A stretch of DNA of 64,000 nucleotides from an uncultured Paracoccaceae bacterium (GCA_951812305.1 CATOSB010000011.1:186001-250000); one strand, 5' to 3'; counted from the first letter of the stretch, positions 53,884-62,136 are shown. The notes: generated by a model from the letters alone, not told the origin. Program-made: numbers and translations.

Positions 53884-54711
53884 CTAAAATTGAAGTCCAA
53901 GCATCTCGCGCGCGGTTGTCGTATCTGCGACTGGTCTTTCGAAACGTGCGCAGACTTCTGCTACCCGCTCCACCAGTGCTGCGTTGGACGGTGCAAGGTT
54001 CTCGCGATCCAACCGCACGTTATCTTCCAGCCCAGTTCGACAGTGTCCTCCTGCGGTAACACACCACTCATTTACCTCGATCTGGTGCCGCCCGATCCCG
54101 GCGGCGCACCATTCGCTGTCGGGCAGCAAACGCTGCATCGTTCGCACGTAGTAGTCGAACACATCCTTGTCCGCCGGCATGGCATTTCTGACACCCATGA
54201 CGAATTGCACATAGGCCGGGGCCTTCAACCGCCGATCGCGTTGCATCAATGCCGCCTGATGGATGTGGCTGAGATCGAAGGCCTCGATCTCGGGCTTGAT
54301 GTCATACGCGATCATCTCGCCAGCCAGCCAGTCGACCAAATCGGGGGGATTTTCGTAAACGCGTGTGGGGAAGTTGTTGGACCCCACCGTCAACGAGGCC
54401 ATGTCGGGCTTCAGCGGCAGCATTCCACCCCGTTCCGCGCCCGCGCCAGACCGGCCACCAGTCGAAAACTGGATGATCATGCCGGGGCAGTGTTTTTCCA
54501 GGCCCTCTTTAAGGCGCGCAAATTTGTCGGGGTCACTAGTGGTCGAGCCGTCATCGTTACGCACATGGCAATGGGCGATGCTGGCCCCGGCTTCAAATGC
54601 GGCCTGAGTGCTTTCAATCTGTTCCGGCACCGTAATCGGCACCGCCGGGTTGTCAGATTTCGTCGGCACCGAACCGGTGATTGCCACGCAGATTATGCAA
54701 GGTTTGGTCAT
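53884..54711 (-). CDS. BKACE family enzyme (3-keto-5-aminohexanoate cleavage-type)
   Basis: 275 residues from ATG at 54711. The family's Zn site is seen in GASIAHCHVRNDDGSTT (His-x-His), and GIIQF-like MIIQFSTGGRSGAGAERGGM, IKPEIEAFDLSHIHQAAL and NEWCVTAGGHCRTGLEDN are typical. BKACE proteins condense beta-keto acids with acetyl-CoA; substrates range from 3-keto-5-aminohexanoate to dehydrocarnitine. The substrate here is unknown; no carnitine or lysine-fermentation genes are beside it. Confidence 0.88.
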   Translation of the reverse strand: MTKPCIICVAITGSVPTKSDNPAVPITVPEQIESTQAAFEAGASIAHCHVRNDDGSTTSDPDKFARLKEGLEKHCPGMIIQFSTGGRSGAGAERGGMLPLKPDMASLTVGSNNFPTRVYENPPDLVDWLAGEMIAYDIKPEIEAFDLSHIHQAALMQRDRRLKAPAYVQFVMGVRNAMPADKDVFDYYVRTMQRLLPDSEWCAAGIGRHQIEVNEWCVTAGGHCRTGLEDNVRLDRENLAPSNAALVERVAEVCARFERPVADTTTAREMLGLQF

Positions 54712-54737
54712 GCCGAGGGCGTCCTTAACCAATCTTT

Positions 54738-54814
54738 TGGCGACCCCGGCAGGATTCGAACCTGCGACCTACCGCTTAGGAGGCGGTCGCTCTATCCAGC
54801 TGAGCTACGGGGCC
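54738..54814 (-). tRNA. tRNA-Arg (CCT anticodon)
   Basis: On the minus strand the molecule runs GGCCCCGTAGCTCAGCTGG to a 3' end with encoded CCA. The anticodon stem-loop is CCGCCTCCTAAGCGG, anticodon CCT (reads AGG). The acceptor pairs GGCCCCG with CGGGGTC. T-arm GCAGGTTCGAATCCTGC is intact. Confidence 0.95.
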
Positions 54815-54913
54815 TTCGCCCCTCGATACCGCGCGAAATTGGGCGAGTCATCCGGTTTTGTAACCGACAGCTTTGGACAAGCTCGGAACTTGGTTGTAAA
54901 GGCTAACTAACGG

Positions 54914-55978
54914 ATGTCGCAAAGAGCCTGCCACGTGACCAAACCATTTGATGACAAGAACCACCGCCCCCTGACCCTTCGTGATGTTTCCGAAGCATCG
55001 GGCGTCAGCGAAATGACCGTCAGCCGCGTGTTGCGCAATCGCGGGGACGTCAGCGAAGCGACCCGCGCCAAGGTGATCGAAGCCGCAAAGAACCTTGGTT
55101 ATGTCCCCAACAAGATTGCAGGAGCGCTTGCGTCGCAGCGGGTCAATCTTGTGGCAGTGATCGTGCCGTCTCTGGGCAATCTTGTTTTTCCAGAGGTGCT
55201 GAACGGAATCACCGAAATTCTGGACGACTCGCCCCTGCAACCAGTTGTCGGGATGACAAATTATGAACCGGAGCGTGAGGAAAAGGTCCTTTACGAAATG
55301 CTGTCGTGGCGGCCCTCGGGTCTGATCATCGCGGGTCTTGAGCACACAGAAGCCAGCCGCGCAATGATGCGCAATGCCGGCATTCCGATTGTAGAAATCA
55401 TGGACAGTGACGGCGATGCCATTGACGCGATGGTTGGCATTTCGCATCGCCGCGCGGGTCGGCAGATGGCGCAGGCAATCATTGATGCGGGGTACAAGAA
55501 TATCGGCTTCATGGGCACCAAACTGCCGCTGGACCACCGGGCGCGAAAGCGTTTCGAGGGCTTTACAGAGTCGATGGCCAAGGCCGGTTTGGAAGTTGTA
55601 GATCAGGAATTCTATGATGGCGGTTCGTCATTGGTGAAAGGGCGCGAGATGGCGGCGGACATGCTGAAACGCGCGCCAGAGCTTGATTTCATCTACGCTT
55701 CGAACGATCTGATTGGCGCAGGTGGCATGTTGTACCTGATGGATCAGGGAATCGACGTACCGGGCCAGATCGGTCTGGCCGGGTTCAACGGTTTACGGTT
55801 GCTTGATGGTTTGCCGAAGAAGCTGGCGACGATGGACGCCTGCCGCGCCGATATTGGGCGCGAAGCGGCCACGATCATCGCCAAGGCGGCGGGAGCGCAT
55901 TCAGCAGACGGCGCGAAGGTGGTGTTGGAGCCCAAGCTGCAACTTGGTGAGACGCTGAAACGCGCTCTGCGACGCTGA
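54914..55978 (+). CDS. LacI-family regulator (GntR-like of gluconate type)
   Basis: 354 residues. The helix-turn-helix reads TLRDVSEASGVSEMTVSRVL with hinge NKIAGALASQRVN; the effector domain resembles LacI-type GntR (VIVPSLGNLVFPEVLNGITE, DAGYKNIGFMGTKLPLDHRA, IYASNDLIGAGGMLYLMDQG). No gluconate genes are near, so the target is not evident. A TTG-started glycosyltransferase gene follows after nine bases and may be co-transcribed. Confidence 0.9.
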   Translation: MSQRACHVTKPFDDKNHRPLTLRDVSEASGVSEMTVSRVLRNRGDVSEATRAKVIEAAKNLGYVPNKIAGALASQRVNLVAVIVPSLGNLVFPEVLNGITEILDDSPLQPVVGMTNYEPEREEKVLYEMLSWRPSGLIIAGLEHTEASRAMMRNAGIPIVEIMDSDGDAIDAMVGISHRRAGRQMAQAIIDAGYKNIGFMGTKLPLDHRARKRFEGFTESMAKAGLEVVDQEFYDGGSSLVKGREMAADMLKRAPELDFIYASNDLIGAGGMLYLMDQGIDVPGQIGLAGFNGLRLLDGLPKKLATMDACRADIGREAATIIAKAAGAHSADGAKVVLEPKLQLGETLKRALRR

Positions 55979-55987
55979 GGCTTCGGC

Positions 55988-56728
55988 TTGCCTGACCGTC
56001 CCATGATTGACGTTTCCGTCGTCATTCCGATGCATAACGAGGCGGACAATGTTGCCCCCTTAGTAGGGGAAGTTCTTGAGGTTTGCGCCGAATTGCCAAG
56101 GTTCGAGGTGATCGTGGTGGATGATGCCTCCACCGACGGCACATTCGAAAATGCGGCGGCGCTTGCGGCAGAACATGCTACGGTTCGTGTCCTTCGCCAC
56201 GTTCAGAATGCCGGGCAAAGCGCGGCGGTTCATTCCGGCGTCATGGCAGCGCGTGGCAGGGTGATTTGCACGCTGGACGGCGACGGGCAAAACCCACCGC
56301 CGGAACTGGAAAAACTTTATTCGCCTTTGTTGGCCGATGAATCCGGTTCGCTTGGTCTGGTCGCAGGCCAACGCGTGGCGCGGCAGGACAGCCTTTCCAA
56401 GCGTCTGGCATCGCGGTTCGCTAACAGGTTGCGGGCATGGATGTTGAAGGACGGCACCCGCGACACGGGATGCGGGTTGAAAGGGTTCCGACGGGAGGCG
56501 TTTCTGGCCCTGCCCTATTTCGATCACATGCACCGCTATCTTCCTGCGCTTTTTAAGCGTGATGGATGGGAAATCTTGCTGGTCGATGTCAGCCACCGCG
56601 AAAGGCAGGCGGGTAAGTCGAAATACAATAACCTGCAGCGTGGGCTGGTCGGCGTCCACGACCTGATCGGCGTCGCGTGGCTGATCCGGCGGCGAAAGAA
56701 ATCGCAGGCGGTGGAGCAGGATCAGTGA
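55988..56728 (+). CDS. Family 2 glycosyltransferase (dolichol-phosphate-mannose-synthase-like)
   Basis: 246 residues from TTG at 55988, chosen because GAGG at 55977-55980 is seven bases upstream, while the ATG at 56003 has no ribosome site. GT-A motifs: VVIPMHNEADNVAPLVGEVL, VIVVDDASTDGT, CTLDGDGQNPP and the Gln/Arg region GKSKYNNLQRG. No membrane helices. It likely charges a polyprenyl phosphate with a sugar, which suits the neighbouring LAB_N and ArnT-like genes. Confidence 0.9.
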   Translation: MPDRPMIDVSVVIPMHNEADNVAPLVGEVLEVCAELPRFEVIVVDDASTDGTFENAAALAAEHATVRVLRHVQNAGQSAAVHSGVMAARGRVICTLDGDGQNPPPELEKLYSPLLADESGSLGLVAGQRVARQDSLSKRLASRFANRLRAWMLKDGTRDTGCGLKGFRREAFLALPYFDHMHRYLPALFKRDGWEILLVDVSHRERQAGKSKYNNLQRGLVGVHDLIGVAWLIRRRKKSQAVEQDQ

Positions 56729-57030
56729 AAGATGTCCTGTTTTCCCTGTTTCTGGTCGAAAGCTGGACGGAATTCTGGTGGGTGGTGTTCGGCCTGACTG
56801 CGCAAATGCTGTTCGCGGGTCGAATGCTTGTGCAATGGTATGCCACGGAAAAGGAAAAGCGGTCGGTGGTGCCGGTCGCGTTCTGGTGGCTGTCGATTGT
56901 GGGCGGGTTGATGCTGTTCACCTACGGCATCTGGCGGCAGGATCTGGTGATCATCCTCGGCCAGTCACTGGGCATCGTGGTTTATTCCCGCAATCTCTGG
57001 TTCATCCATTATGGCCAGCCCGATGGCTGA
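56725..57030 (+). CDS. Lipid-A-disaccharide-synthase N-terminal-domain protein (LAB_N)
   Basis: 101 residues from GTG at 56725, overlapping the upstream stop (GTGA). Three membrane segments, with WTEFWWVVFGLTAQMLFAGR, MLVQWYATEKEKRSVVPVAF and RNLWFIHYG, typical of free-standing LAB_N proteins found with polyprenyl-phosphate glycosyltransferases. The exact role is not established; a flippase or accessory function is inferred from context. Confidence 0.88.
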   Translation: MKDVLFSLFLVESWTEFWWVVFGLTAQMLFAGRMLVQWYATEKEKRSVVPVAFWWLSIVGGLMLFTYGIWRQDLVIILGQSLGIVVYSRNLWFIHYGQPDG

Positions 57031-58462
57031 GGCCCGTAGCTGGTTTGGCCCTGCCGTGATTGGAATCGGGTTGGTGACGCTGGCGCGTGTGATCCTGCTG
57101 GCCTTTAACAAGACCGACCTTTTTGTCGACGAGGCGCAATACTGGTTGTGGGGGCAGGACTTGGCGTTTGGCTATTATTCCAAACCGCCGATGATCGGTT
57201 GGGTGATCCGGCTGGCGACAGAGATCGGCGGCGACGCACCGTATTGGGTGCGCGTTCCGGGGCCGTTGCTTCACGGGTTCACCGCGTTGATCCTTGGCGC
57301 GGCAGGGGCGCATCTGGCAGATCGAAAGACGGCCATTCTTGTTGCAATGGCCTATGTCACGCTGCCGATGGTCGCAGTGGGTAGCCTGTTGATTTCCACC
57401 GACACTGTCATGTTTCCGTTCTTTGCTTTGGCGTTGCTTGGGTATTTGAAGGTGACTGCACGTCCAGCCACTTGGCTGGCGATCCTGATAGGCGCGGCGC
57501 TGGGGCTAGCATTTCTGTCGAAATATGCGGCGGTCTATTATCTGATGTCGGCGGTGTTCGTGACGGTTCTCGTCCGGTCGATGCGGATTGCATGGCGAAC
57601 CGCCCTGATCGTTCTGACAGCGTTTCTGGTCACCATCTCGCCAAACCTGATCTGGAATATCTCTAACGGCCTGACCACAGTACAACACACGCTTGATAAC
57701 GCCGACTGGGTCCGCGACCCCGGCGCGCGCGCAGCGTTGAATTTCGCCGGATTGGCAGAGTTCTTTTTTGCGCAATTTGCGGTGTTTGGGCCGGTGTTGT
57801 TTTCGGCACTTCTACTCGTAGCAGCCCGTTGGAACAGGGCGAACGCTCAGATGCGCACGCTGATCCTGTTTTCTCTGCCAATCATCGCGTTGGTCTGCGC
57901 GCAGGCGCTTTTGAGCCGCGCTTATGCTAATTGGGCGGCTGCGGCTTATCTGGCCGGTGTGCTGCTTGTTGTGCCGTGGCTGATGGAGCGGCACCGCGTC
58001 TGGCTGATCGCCAGCTTTGTTATAAATGGCGCGCTGTGCCTGCTGTTTCCAATTGCGGCGACAATGCCCTACGCGCTGAAATCTGAGGGCCAGCCCCTGC
58101 TCAACCGCTACATCGAACGCGCGGAGATGAGCCGGCAGATCATTGCCGTGGCGAAAGCGGCGGATCTGGATGTGATCGTCGCGCGAGACAGGGATGTTCT
58201 GGCTGATCTGTTTTTTACAGGCCGCAAAGAGGCGTTGGCGATCTATTCAGTGCCACCGCATGGTCGGGCAGAGAACCATTATGCCCAGCAATATCCGTTT
58301 CAGGGCCACGATGACTGGGTGCTCTATGTCGGCTCCAGGAACGCCATCGCACCATGCGCGGCTGCAATCGCTGTGGCAGATTTCCAGCCGGAGATTGGTG
58401 CCTTTCGCAAGCACCATCTGACCGCCTACAGAACACCGCCGACGTGTCTGACTGCCCGTTAG
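57011..58462 (+). CDS. ArnT/PMT-like membrane glycosyltransferase (GT39/83 type)
   Basis: 483 residues with about eleven membrane segments. The first outer loop has FVDEAQYWLWGQDLAFGYYS with the acidic pair (DE) needed by this superfamily, followed by KPPMIGWVIRLATEIGG. It should move a sugar from a polyprenyl phosphate to lipid A or another envelope acceptor. ATG 57011 overlaps the LAB_N gene; ATG 57023 is an alternative. Last gene of the three-gene unit. Confidence 0.88.
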   Translation: MASPMAEARSWFGPAVIGIGLVTLARVILLAFNKTDLFVDEAQYWLWGQDLAFGYYSKPPMIGWVIRLATEIGGDAPYWVRVPGPLLHGFTALILGAAGAHLADRKTAILVAMAYVTLPMVAVGSLLISTDTVMFPFFALALLGYLKVTARPATWLAILIGAALGLAFLSKYAAVYYLMSAVFVTVLVRSMRIAWRTALIVLTAFLVTISPNLIWNISNGLTTVQHTLDNADWVRDPGARAALNFAGLAEFFFAQFAVFGPVLFSALLLVAARWNRANAQMRTLILFSLPIIALVCAQALLSRAYANWAAAAYLAGVLLVVPWLMERHRVWLIASFVINGALCLLFPIAATMPYALKSEGQPLLNRYIERAEMSRQIIAVAKAADLDVIVARDRDVLADLFFTGRKEALAIYSVPPHGRAENHYAQQYPFQGHDDWVLYVGSRNAIAPCAAAIAVADFQPEIGAFRKHHLTAYRTPPTCLTAR

Positions 58463-58538
58463 CCGCGCAAATCTTGTAGTCAACCTAAATTGGCGGCGGG
58501 ACCGCAAGCCAACCGTGGCGCAGTTCGAATTCCCGAGG

Positions 58539-58670
58539 ACCTGTGTACACAGGTGGGCGCCAGGTAACGAGGCCAGGACCACGACAGAGCCAGCTCCCTC
58601 GGATTTATTTAAGGCCACCGGAATTGTTGCGTTCACGCGTTGGGCAGTACCCGCCACCTGTGCACATAGG
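58539..58670. repeat. Palindrome-bounded element after the glycosyltransferase operon
   Basis: Perfect 16-bp palindrome ACCTGTGTACACAGGT (58539-58554) and a related ACCTGTGCACATAGG (58656-58670). The sequence next to them, AGGTGGGCGCC and CCCGCCACCT, is mutually complementary, so the two sites form inverted ends of a ~130-bp unit. In the convergent gap 58463-58696. Confidence 0.6.
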
Positions 58671-58696
58671 CGCGAAACCCTGTGCCGGCAAGTGGG

Positions 58697-59107
58697 TCAG
58701 GCCGCGGCGGCGGGTTCCCGCATCCGGTCCAGATGACCATCCCAGCCCTTGTCGAGCGCCAGAACCAATCCAAAACCTTCCGCCTCGTCGCTCAACCCCG
58801 AATGCTCCAGATTGAGCTGCGGGCCACCGGGCGCGTCATCCAGCGTCCAAAGAACGGTGCTAGATGCGCCTTGCATTGGACCAATGGAGAAACTGTATTC
58901 CAGCACATCATGCGGTTGGGCACGCGTCACCGTGCCATGCCCCAGTTTGTCGCCGCTTTCCTGGCCAAATATCTGATAATCCTGACCCTCGGCCAAATCG
59001 ACATCATAGCGATGAAACCACACTTTGACCTTCTCGATTTCGGTTAGAAACGCCCAGACGGTTGCCTTGCTGGCCTTCAGAAAAATTGATTTGCGAATGG
59101 TTGTCAT
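58697..59107 (-). CDS. SRPBCC (AHSA1-like) domain protein
   Basis: 136 residues. The START-like fold is suggested by TIRKSIFLKASKATVWAFLT, KVKVWFHRYDVDLAEGQDYQ and GFGLVLALDKGWDGHLDRMR. Family members often pair with an ArsR repressor, as here: its ATG overlaps the ArsR stop (ATGA). Ligand unknown. Confidence 0.88.
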   Translation of the reverse strand: MTTIRKSIFLKASKATVWAFLTEIEKVKVWFHRYDVDLAEGQDYQIFGQESGDKLGHGTVTRAQPHDVLEYSFSIGPMQGASSTVLWTLDDAPGGPQLNLEHSGLSDEAEGFGLVLALDKGWDGHLDRMREPAAAA

Positions 59108-59424
59108 TTGTTTTCCTTTTCAACGGCTGATTTCAATAGTGCGAGCCTGTCATCCCAGGCCGCATCGAGTGATGCGATCCAGTCAACGACGGGCGCTAAC
59201 CCGGTCCTGTTCAGGCGATTTATGCGTTCACGACCGCGAATTTCGGTCTTGATCAGGTTCGCGGTTTCCAGAATTGTCAGGTGTTTTTTCACCGCCGCGC
59301 GGGTCATGGGAAATGCGGCGCTGACTTCGGCGATTGTCAACTCTTCGCGAGCAAGCATGTGCAAAATGCCCCGTCTTGTGGGGTCAGCAAGAGCGCGAAA
59401 GGCTGATTGATCCATGTGCTGCAT
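59104..59424 (-). CDS. ArsR-family repressor
   Basis: 106 residues. Winged helix-turn-helix with MDQSAFRALADPTRRGILHM, EVSAAFPMTRAAVKKHLTIL and a C-terminal DAAWDDRLALLKSAVEKENK. No metal-binding Cys box is present, so it belongs to the non-metal-sensing group that pairs with SRPBCC proteins. A 14-bp inverted repeat lies 14 bp upstream of the start. Confidence 0.9.
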   Translation of the reverse strand: MQHMDQSAFRALADPTRRGILHMLAREELTIAEVSAAFPMTRAAVKKHLTILETANLIKTEIRGRERINRLNRTGLAPVVDWIASLDAAWDDRLALLKSAVEKENK

Positions 59425-59438
59425 CGTTGAGCCTGAAG

Positions 59439-59482
59439 TGATACCATTCGGTTGCGCGTTTATCTAATACCGAATGGTATCA
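59439..59482. promoter_or_regulatory. Inverted-repeat operator for the ArsR/SRPBCC pair
   Basis: TGATACCATTCGGT (59439-59452) and ACCGAATGGTATCA (59469-59482) are perfect 14-bp inverted repeats with a 16-bp spacer, between the ArsR and mmcB starts. Arms are one and a half turns wide, as expected for two bound dimers or a large operator. Confidence 0.75.
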
Positions 59483-59524
59483 TGTCAACAGTGAATTTAG
59501 GTCTGTAAGAATTCCTTGCGATTT

Positions 59525-59539
59525 GTTCACGAATTGTTC
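59525..59539 (+). promoter_or_regulatory. LexA (SOS) box, GTTC-N7-GTTC
   Basis: GTTCACGAATTGTTC matches the alphaproteobacterial LexA consensus exactly. It ends 12 bases before the mmcB start, a position where LexA would block transcription or early elongation. mmcB is a known SOS gene in Caulobacter. Confidence 0.85.
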
Positions 59540-59551
59540 ACAAAGCTGACC

Positions 59552-60007
59552 ATGCCCGACGATCTGCTTCAGACAGAGATGAAACCCGGCCAATTACTGG
59601 CCCGTGGCGTCTGTCGCCATCTGCGCAGCTTCGATTTCGTCACGGTCGAGGAGCTGGTTCCGACCTCGGGTTTGCGCGTTGATGTCATGGCGCTTGGGCC
59701 GAAAGGGGAGGTTTGGATCATCGAATGCAAGTCCAGCCGCGCCGATTTTCAGTCAGACAGCAAATGGCAAGGTTACCTCGAATGGTGCGACCGGTATTTC
59801 TGGGCGGTTGATGAGACGTTTCCGGCTGAAATGCTGCCCGAGGAATCCGGCCTGATTATCGCGGATGCCTATGATGCGGAAGTGATCCGCATGGGGCCGG
59901 AAGACAAACTCGCCCCGGCACGGCGCAAAGTCATGATCCAGAAATTCGCCCGCCACGCCGCACTGCGCTGGCAGGCCGCGCGTGATCCCGGATGGACGGG
60001 GCGCTAG
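59552..60007 (+). CDS. mmcB: MmcB-type DNA repair protein
   Basis: 151 residues from ATG at 59552. MmcB features: LLARGVCRHLRSFDFVTVEE, SGLRVDVMALGPKGEVWIIE, CKSSRADFQSDSKWQGYLEW and the WAVDETFPAEMLPEESGLII end. A PD-(D/E)XK-like core is suggested by Asp in RVDVMAL and Glu-x-Lys in IIECKSS. The family was named from mitomycin-C induction in Caulobacter. The start overlies no other coding sequence; a LexA box lies just before it. Confidence 0.9.
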   Translation: MPDDLLQTEMKPGQLLARGVCRHLRSFDFVTVEELVPTSGLRVDVMALGPKGEVWIIECKSSRADFQSDSKWQGYLEWCDRYFWAVDETFPAEMLPEESGLIIADAYDAEVIRMGPEDKLAPARRKVMIQKFARHAALRWQAARDPGWTGR

Positions 60008-60147
60008 GTCGTTTTCGAAACACCGGAATTGACGCTGGATTTTGAACTGAAACCGTCGCTCGGATTATTGCCTGCGCAAGCTGCCCGGGGATTTGCGAAC
60101 TTAGATGCCCGCTGGCGATTATCAGAGCCCGGATATCTCCGAGGGGG

Positions 60148-60342
60148 CTAGCCTTTTCCACCCGCGACGCGCGCCCGCGCGGCGGCGGCCCGGATTTCGT
60201 CAGCAATCTCTTCTGCTTCCTCGGGTTCAAAATCCATAGGGATTTCAAACCCTTTGCCTTCGACAAATATCCGCACCATGCCCTTGTTTGTCGGGCCGAT
60301 CTGCAGGTTTGCCTCGATATCGCTTTCGCTGTTGATGCCCAT
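60148..60342 (-). CDS. Small acidic conserved protein, 64 aa
   Basis: From ATG at 60342: GINSESDIEANLQIGPTNKG, MVRIFVEGKGFEIPMDFEPE, then an Ala/Glu-rich helix (EAEEIADEIRAAAARARVAG). The sequence looks like the short DUF6324-type proteins of Rhodobacteraceae, from memory and not certain. The open frame continues 18 codons upstream without similarity. The C-terminal helix may oligomerise. Divergent from the GNAT gene. Confidence 0.7.
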   Translation of the reverse strand: MGINSESDIEANLQIGPTNKGMVRIFVEGKGFEIPMDFEPEEAEEIADEIRAAAARARVAGGKG

Positions 60343-60439
60343 GACACGCCTCGTCGACTTCCGGATGGCGCGAGATAGCGCCGTGGCGGCGGTCATGCAA
60401 GGGCTTGCACCTGCGCCAGCGCGACGGTCAAATGCAGGG

Positions 60440-60928
60440 ATGGGTGGTGACGAAATCGAATTGACCGATCTGCAAATCGGCGACGCGGGTTGGCTGATTA
60501 TGCGCCATGGAGAACTTTACGCAGCAAGCGAGGGATTTGATCACACATTTGAACCGCTGGTTGCCGAAATCCTCGCCGATTTCATCCGCAACAACGACCC
60601 GACCTGCGAACGCGGCTGGATTGCGCGGCGCGGAGGCGAGCGGTTGGGAAGCATCTTTTGCGTACGAAATACACCAGATACCGCCAAACTGCGCCTGTTT
60701 CTGATCGATCCGAAAGCGCGCGGCAAGGGTCTGGGCCGCAGGCTGCTAACAGCCTGTCTCGACTTCGCTCGCACCGCCAGATACCAGCGGATGGAGCTTT
60801 GGACACACGAAAGCCACACCGCCGCCTGCGCGCTTTATCAGAAACACGGGTTCACTTTAACCGGCAGCAAACCGGTGCATTCTTTCGGTGTCGATCTGGT
60901 CGAACAAAGCTGGTCGCGCGCGCTCTAA
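60440..60928 (+). CDS. GNAT N-acetyltransferase
   Basis: 162 residues from ATG at 60440. The acetyl-CoA loop is LRLFLIDPKARGKGLGRRLL, followed by LWTHESHTAACALYQKHGF. The sequence closely resembles the C-terminal half of the long MarR-GNAT fusion proteins of this clade, but here no MarR domain precedes it. Upstream in-frame starts (60365, 60254) exist but would run over the opposite gene's promoter. Start moderately certain. Confidence 0.82.
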   Translation: MGGDEIELTDLQIGDAGWLIMRHGELYAASEGFDHTFEPLVAEILADFIRNNDPTCERGWIARRGGERLGSIFCVRNTPDTAKLRLFLIDPKARGKGLGRRLLTACLDFARTARYQRMELWTHESHTAACALYQKHGFTLTGSKPVHSFGVDLVEQSWSRAL

Positions 60929-60972
60929 TCTCTTGCATTTGGCCCATACGGGCAGTATCTGACCCGGCACGT

Positions 60973-61049
60973 GCCGCCTTAGCTCAGTAGGTTAGAGCGC
61001 TAGATTGTGGATCTAGAGGTCCCCCGTTCGAGCCGGGGAGGCGGTACCA
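60973..61049 (+). tRNA. tRNA-His (GTG anticodon), without G-1
   Basis: Acceptor GCCGCCT pairs with AGGCGGT (G1-T72 wobble), discriminator A73 and encoded CCA. Anticodon loop TTGTGGA gives anticodon GTG. D-arm AGCTCAGTAGGTTAGAGC and T-arm CCCCGTTCGAGCCGGGG are intact. The base before G1 is T and position 73 is A, so the usual G-1:C73 pair is absent, as reported for several alphaproteobacteria. Confidence 0.93.
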
Positions 61050-61065
61050 CCATCCAAAAGAAATC

Positions 61066-61485
61066 TCAGACATCTGTTTCAAGCGTCTTCCCGCCATCGA
61101 CAAAACGCGGCAGGTCGTCTTCAACATGCAGCCAGTCAACTGCCGCTGCGTGGAAGAAATGCGCCTGTGGCTTGTACCATCCCGGATCATCCAGCGTGGC
61201 CGCCAGCCCATGCATTTCATCGGGCAATTTGTCGGAACGGTAAGCCATCGCGCTGCCACAGGTCGGACAAAACCACCGGGTTGCCCAGGCGCTGCTTTGA
61301 AACGCACGCGGTTCTGCGCCGGTCCATCGCCAGGCATCCTTTTGCACGCCGAACCAACTGACAATTCCGGCCCCATTGGCGCGGCGGCAGCTTTCACAAT
61401 GGCAATGCCCCTGCCAGATAACAGCATCTTCGCCGAAGCTGTATGTGACTGCGCCGCACAGGCAGCGCCCGGTAATGCCCGTCAC
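61066..61485 (-). CDS. GFA-family zinc protein
   Basis: 139 residues from GTG at 61485, with GGGAGG seven bases upstream. The four-Cys plus pattern of the glutathione-dependent formaldehyde-activating family: GRCLCGAV, HCHCESCRRANG and FCPTCGSAMAY. The true activity of the family is often unclear. It starts directly after the aldolase stop, so the two are co-transcribed. Confidence 0.9.
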   Translation of the reverse strand: MTGITGRCLCGAVTYSFGEDAVIWQGHCHCESCRRANGAGIVSWFGVQKDAWRWTGAEPRAFQSSAWATRWFCPTCGSAMAYRSDKLPDEMHGLAATLDDPGWYKPQAHFFHAAAVDWLHVEDDLPRFVDGGKTLETDV

Positions 61486-62136
61486 TTAATCCTCCCAATC
61501 AATATCGAATTTCGTGACCAATCCCTTGATATCGGCGTCACTCAGCGCGCGCGCGTTCATCCCCCGCATCAACATCGCCAGCTTCGCCGTCGCTTCCAGT
61601 TCCTCTATCGCGTTACACGCCGCCTCGACATCTTTACCCGCCACGACCGGTCCGTGATTGGCCAGCATGACGGCGGATCGTTTCCCTGCAAGTCCGCGCA
61701 CTGCCTCTCCCATCGCAGGATCGCCGGGCATGAAGAACGGCAGCAGTTTCACCTGACCCACCTGCATGATGCCATAAGGCGTGAGCGGTGGCAGAAAATC
61801 GTCTTCATTCGCATCCGGCATCATCGAAAGGGCCACAGAATGGCAGGAATGCAGATGCACAACCGCCCCGGCGTTCGAGCGCGTGTCGTAAAACGCGGAA
61901 TGCAGCGGCATTTCCTTGGTCGGCTTGTCACCGTCAATATGCGCGCCGGTCGCGTCAAACCGGCTGAGCCGCCCCGGATCCAGCCGCCCGAAACTTGTAC
62001 CCGTCGGGGAAACCAGCAGCCCGCCATCTTCGGTACGCGCTGAAATGTTGCCTGTGCTGCCGCCGGTCAGACCCCGGTCAAACATCGATTTTGCCAGCAG
62101 GCAGATCGTTTCTCTCAATTCAGCTTCCGCACTCAT
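61486..62136 (-). CDS. Class II aldolase/adducin family protein (OtnC-like)
   Basis: 216 residues. Zn ligands are in VVHLHSCHSVAL and ANHGPVV, and TGGSTGNISARTEDGGLLVS is the N-terminal family motif. It most resembles 3-oxo-tetronate-4-phosphate decarboxylase (OtnC) but no OtnK kinase is present, so the substrate is open. Divergent from a LysR gene, which is a likely regulator. Confidence 0.87.
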   Translation of the reverse strand: MSAEAELRETICLLAKSMFDRGLTGGSTGNISARTEDGGLLVSPTGTSFGRLDPGRLSRFDATGAHIDGDKPTKEMPLHSAFYDTRSNAGAVVHLHSCHSVALSMMPDANEDDFLPPLTPYGIMQVGQVKLLPFFMPGDPAMGEAVRGLAGKRSAVMLANHGPVVAGKDVEAACNAIEELEATAKLAMLMRGMNARALSDADIKGLVTKFDIDWED

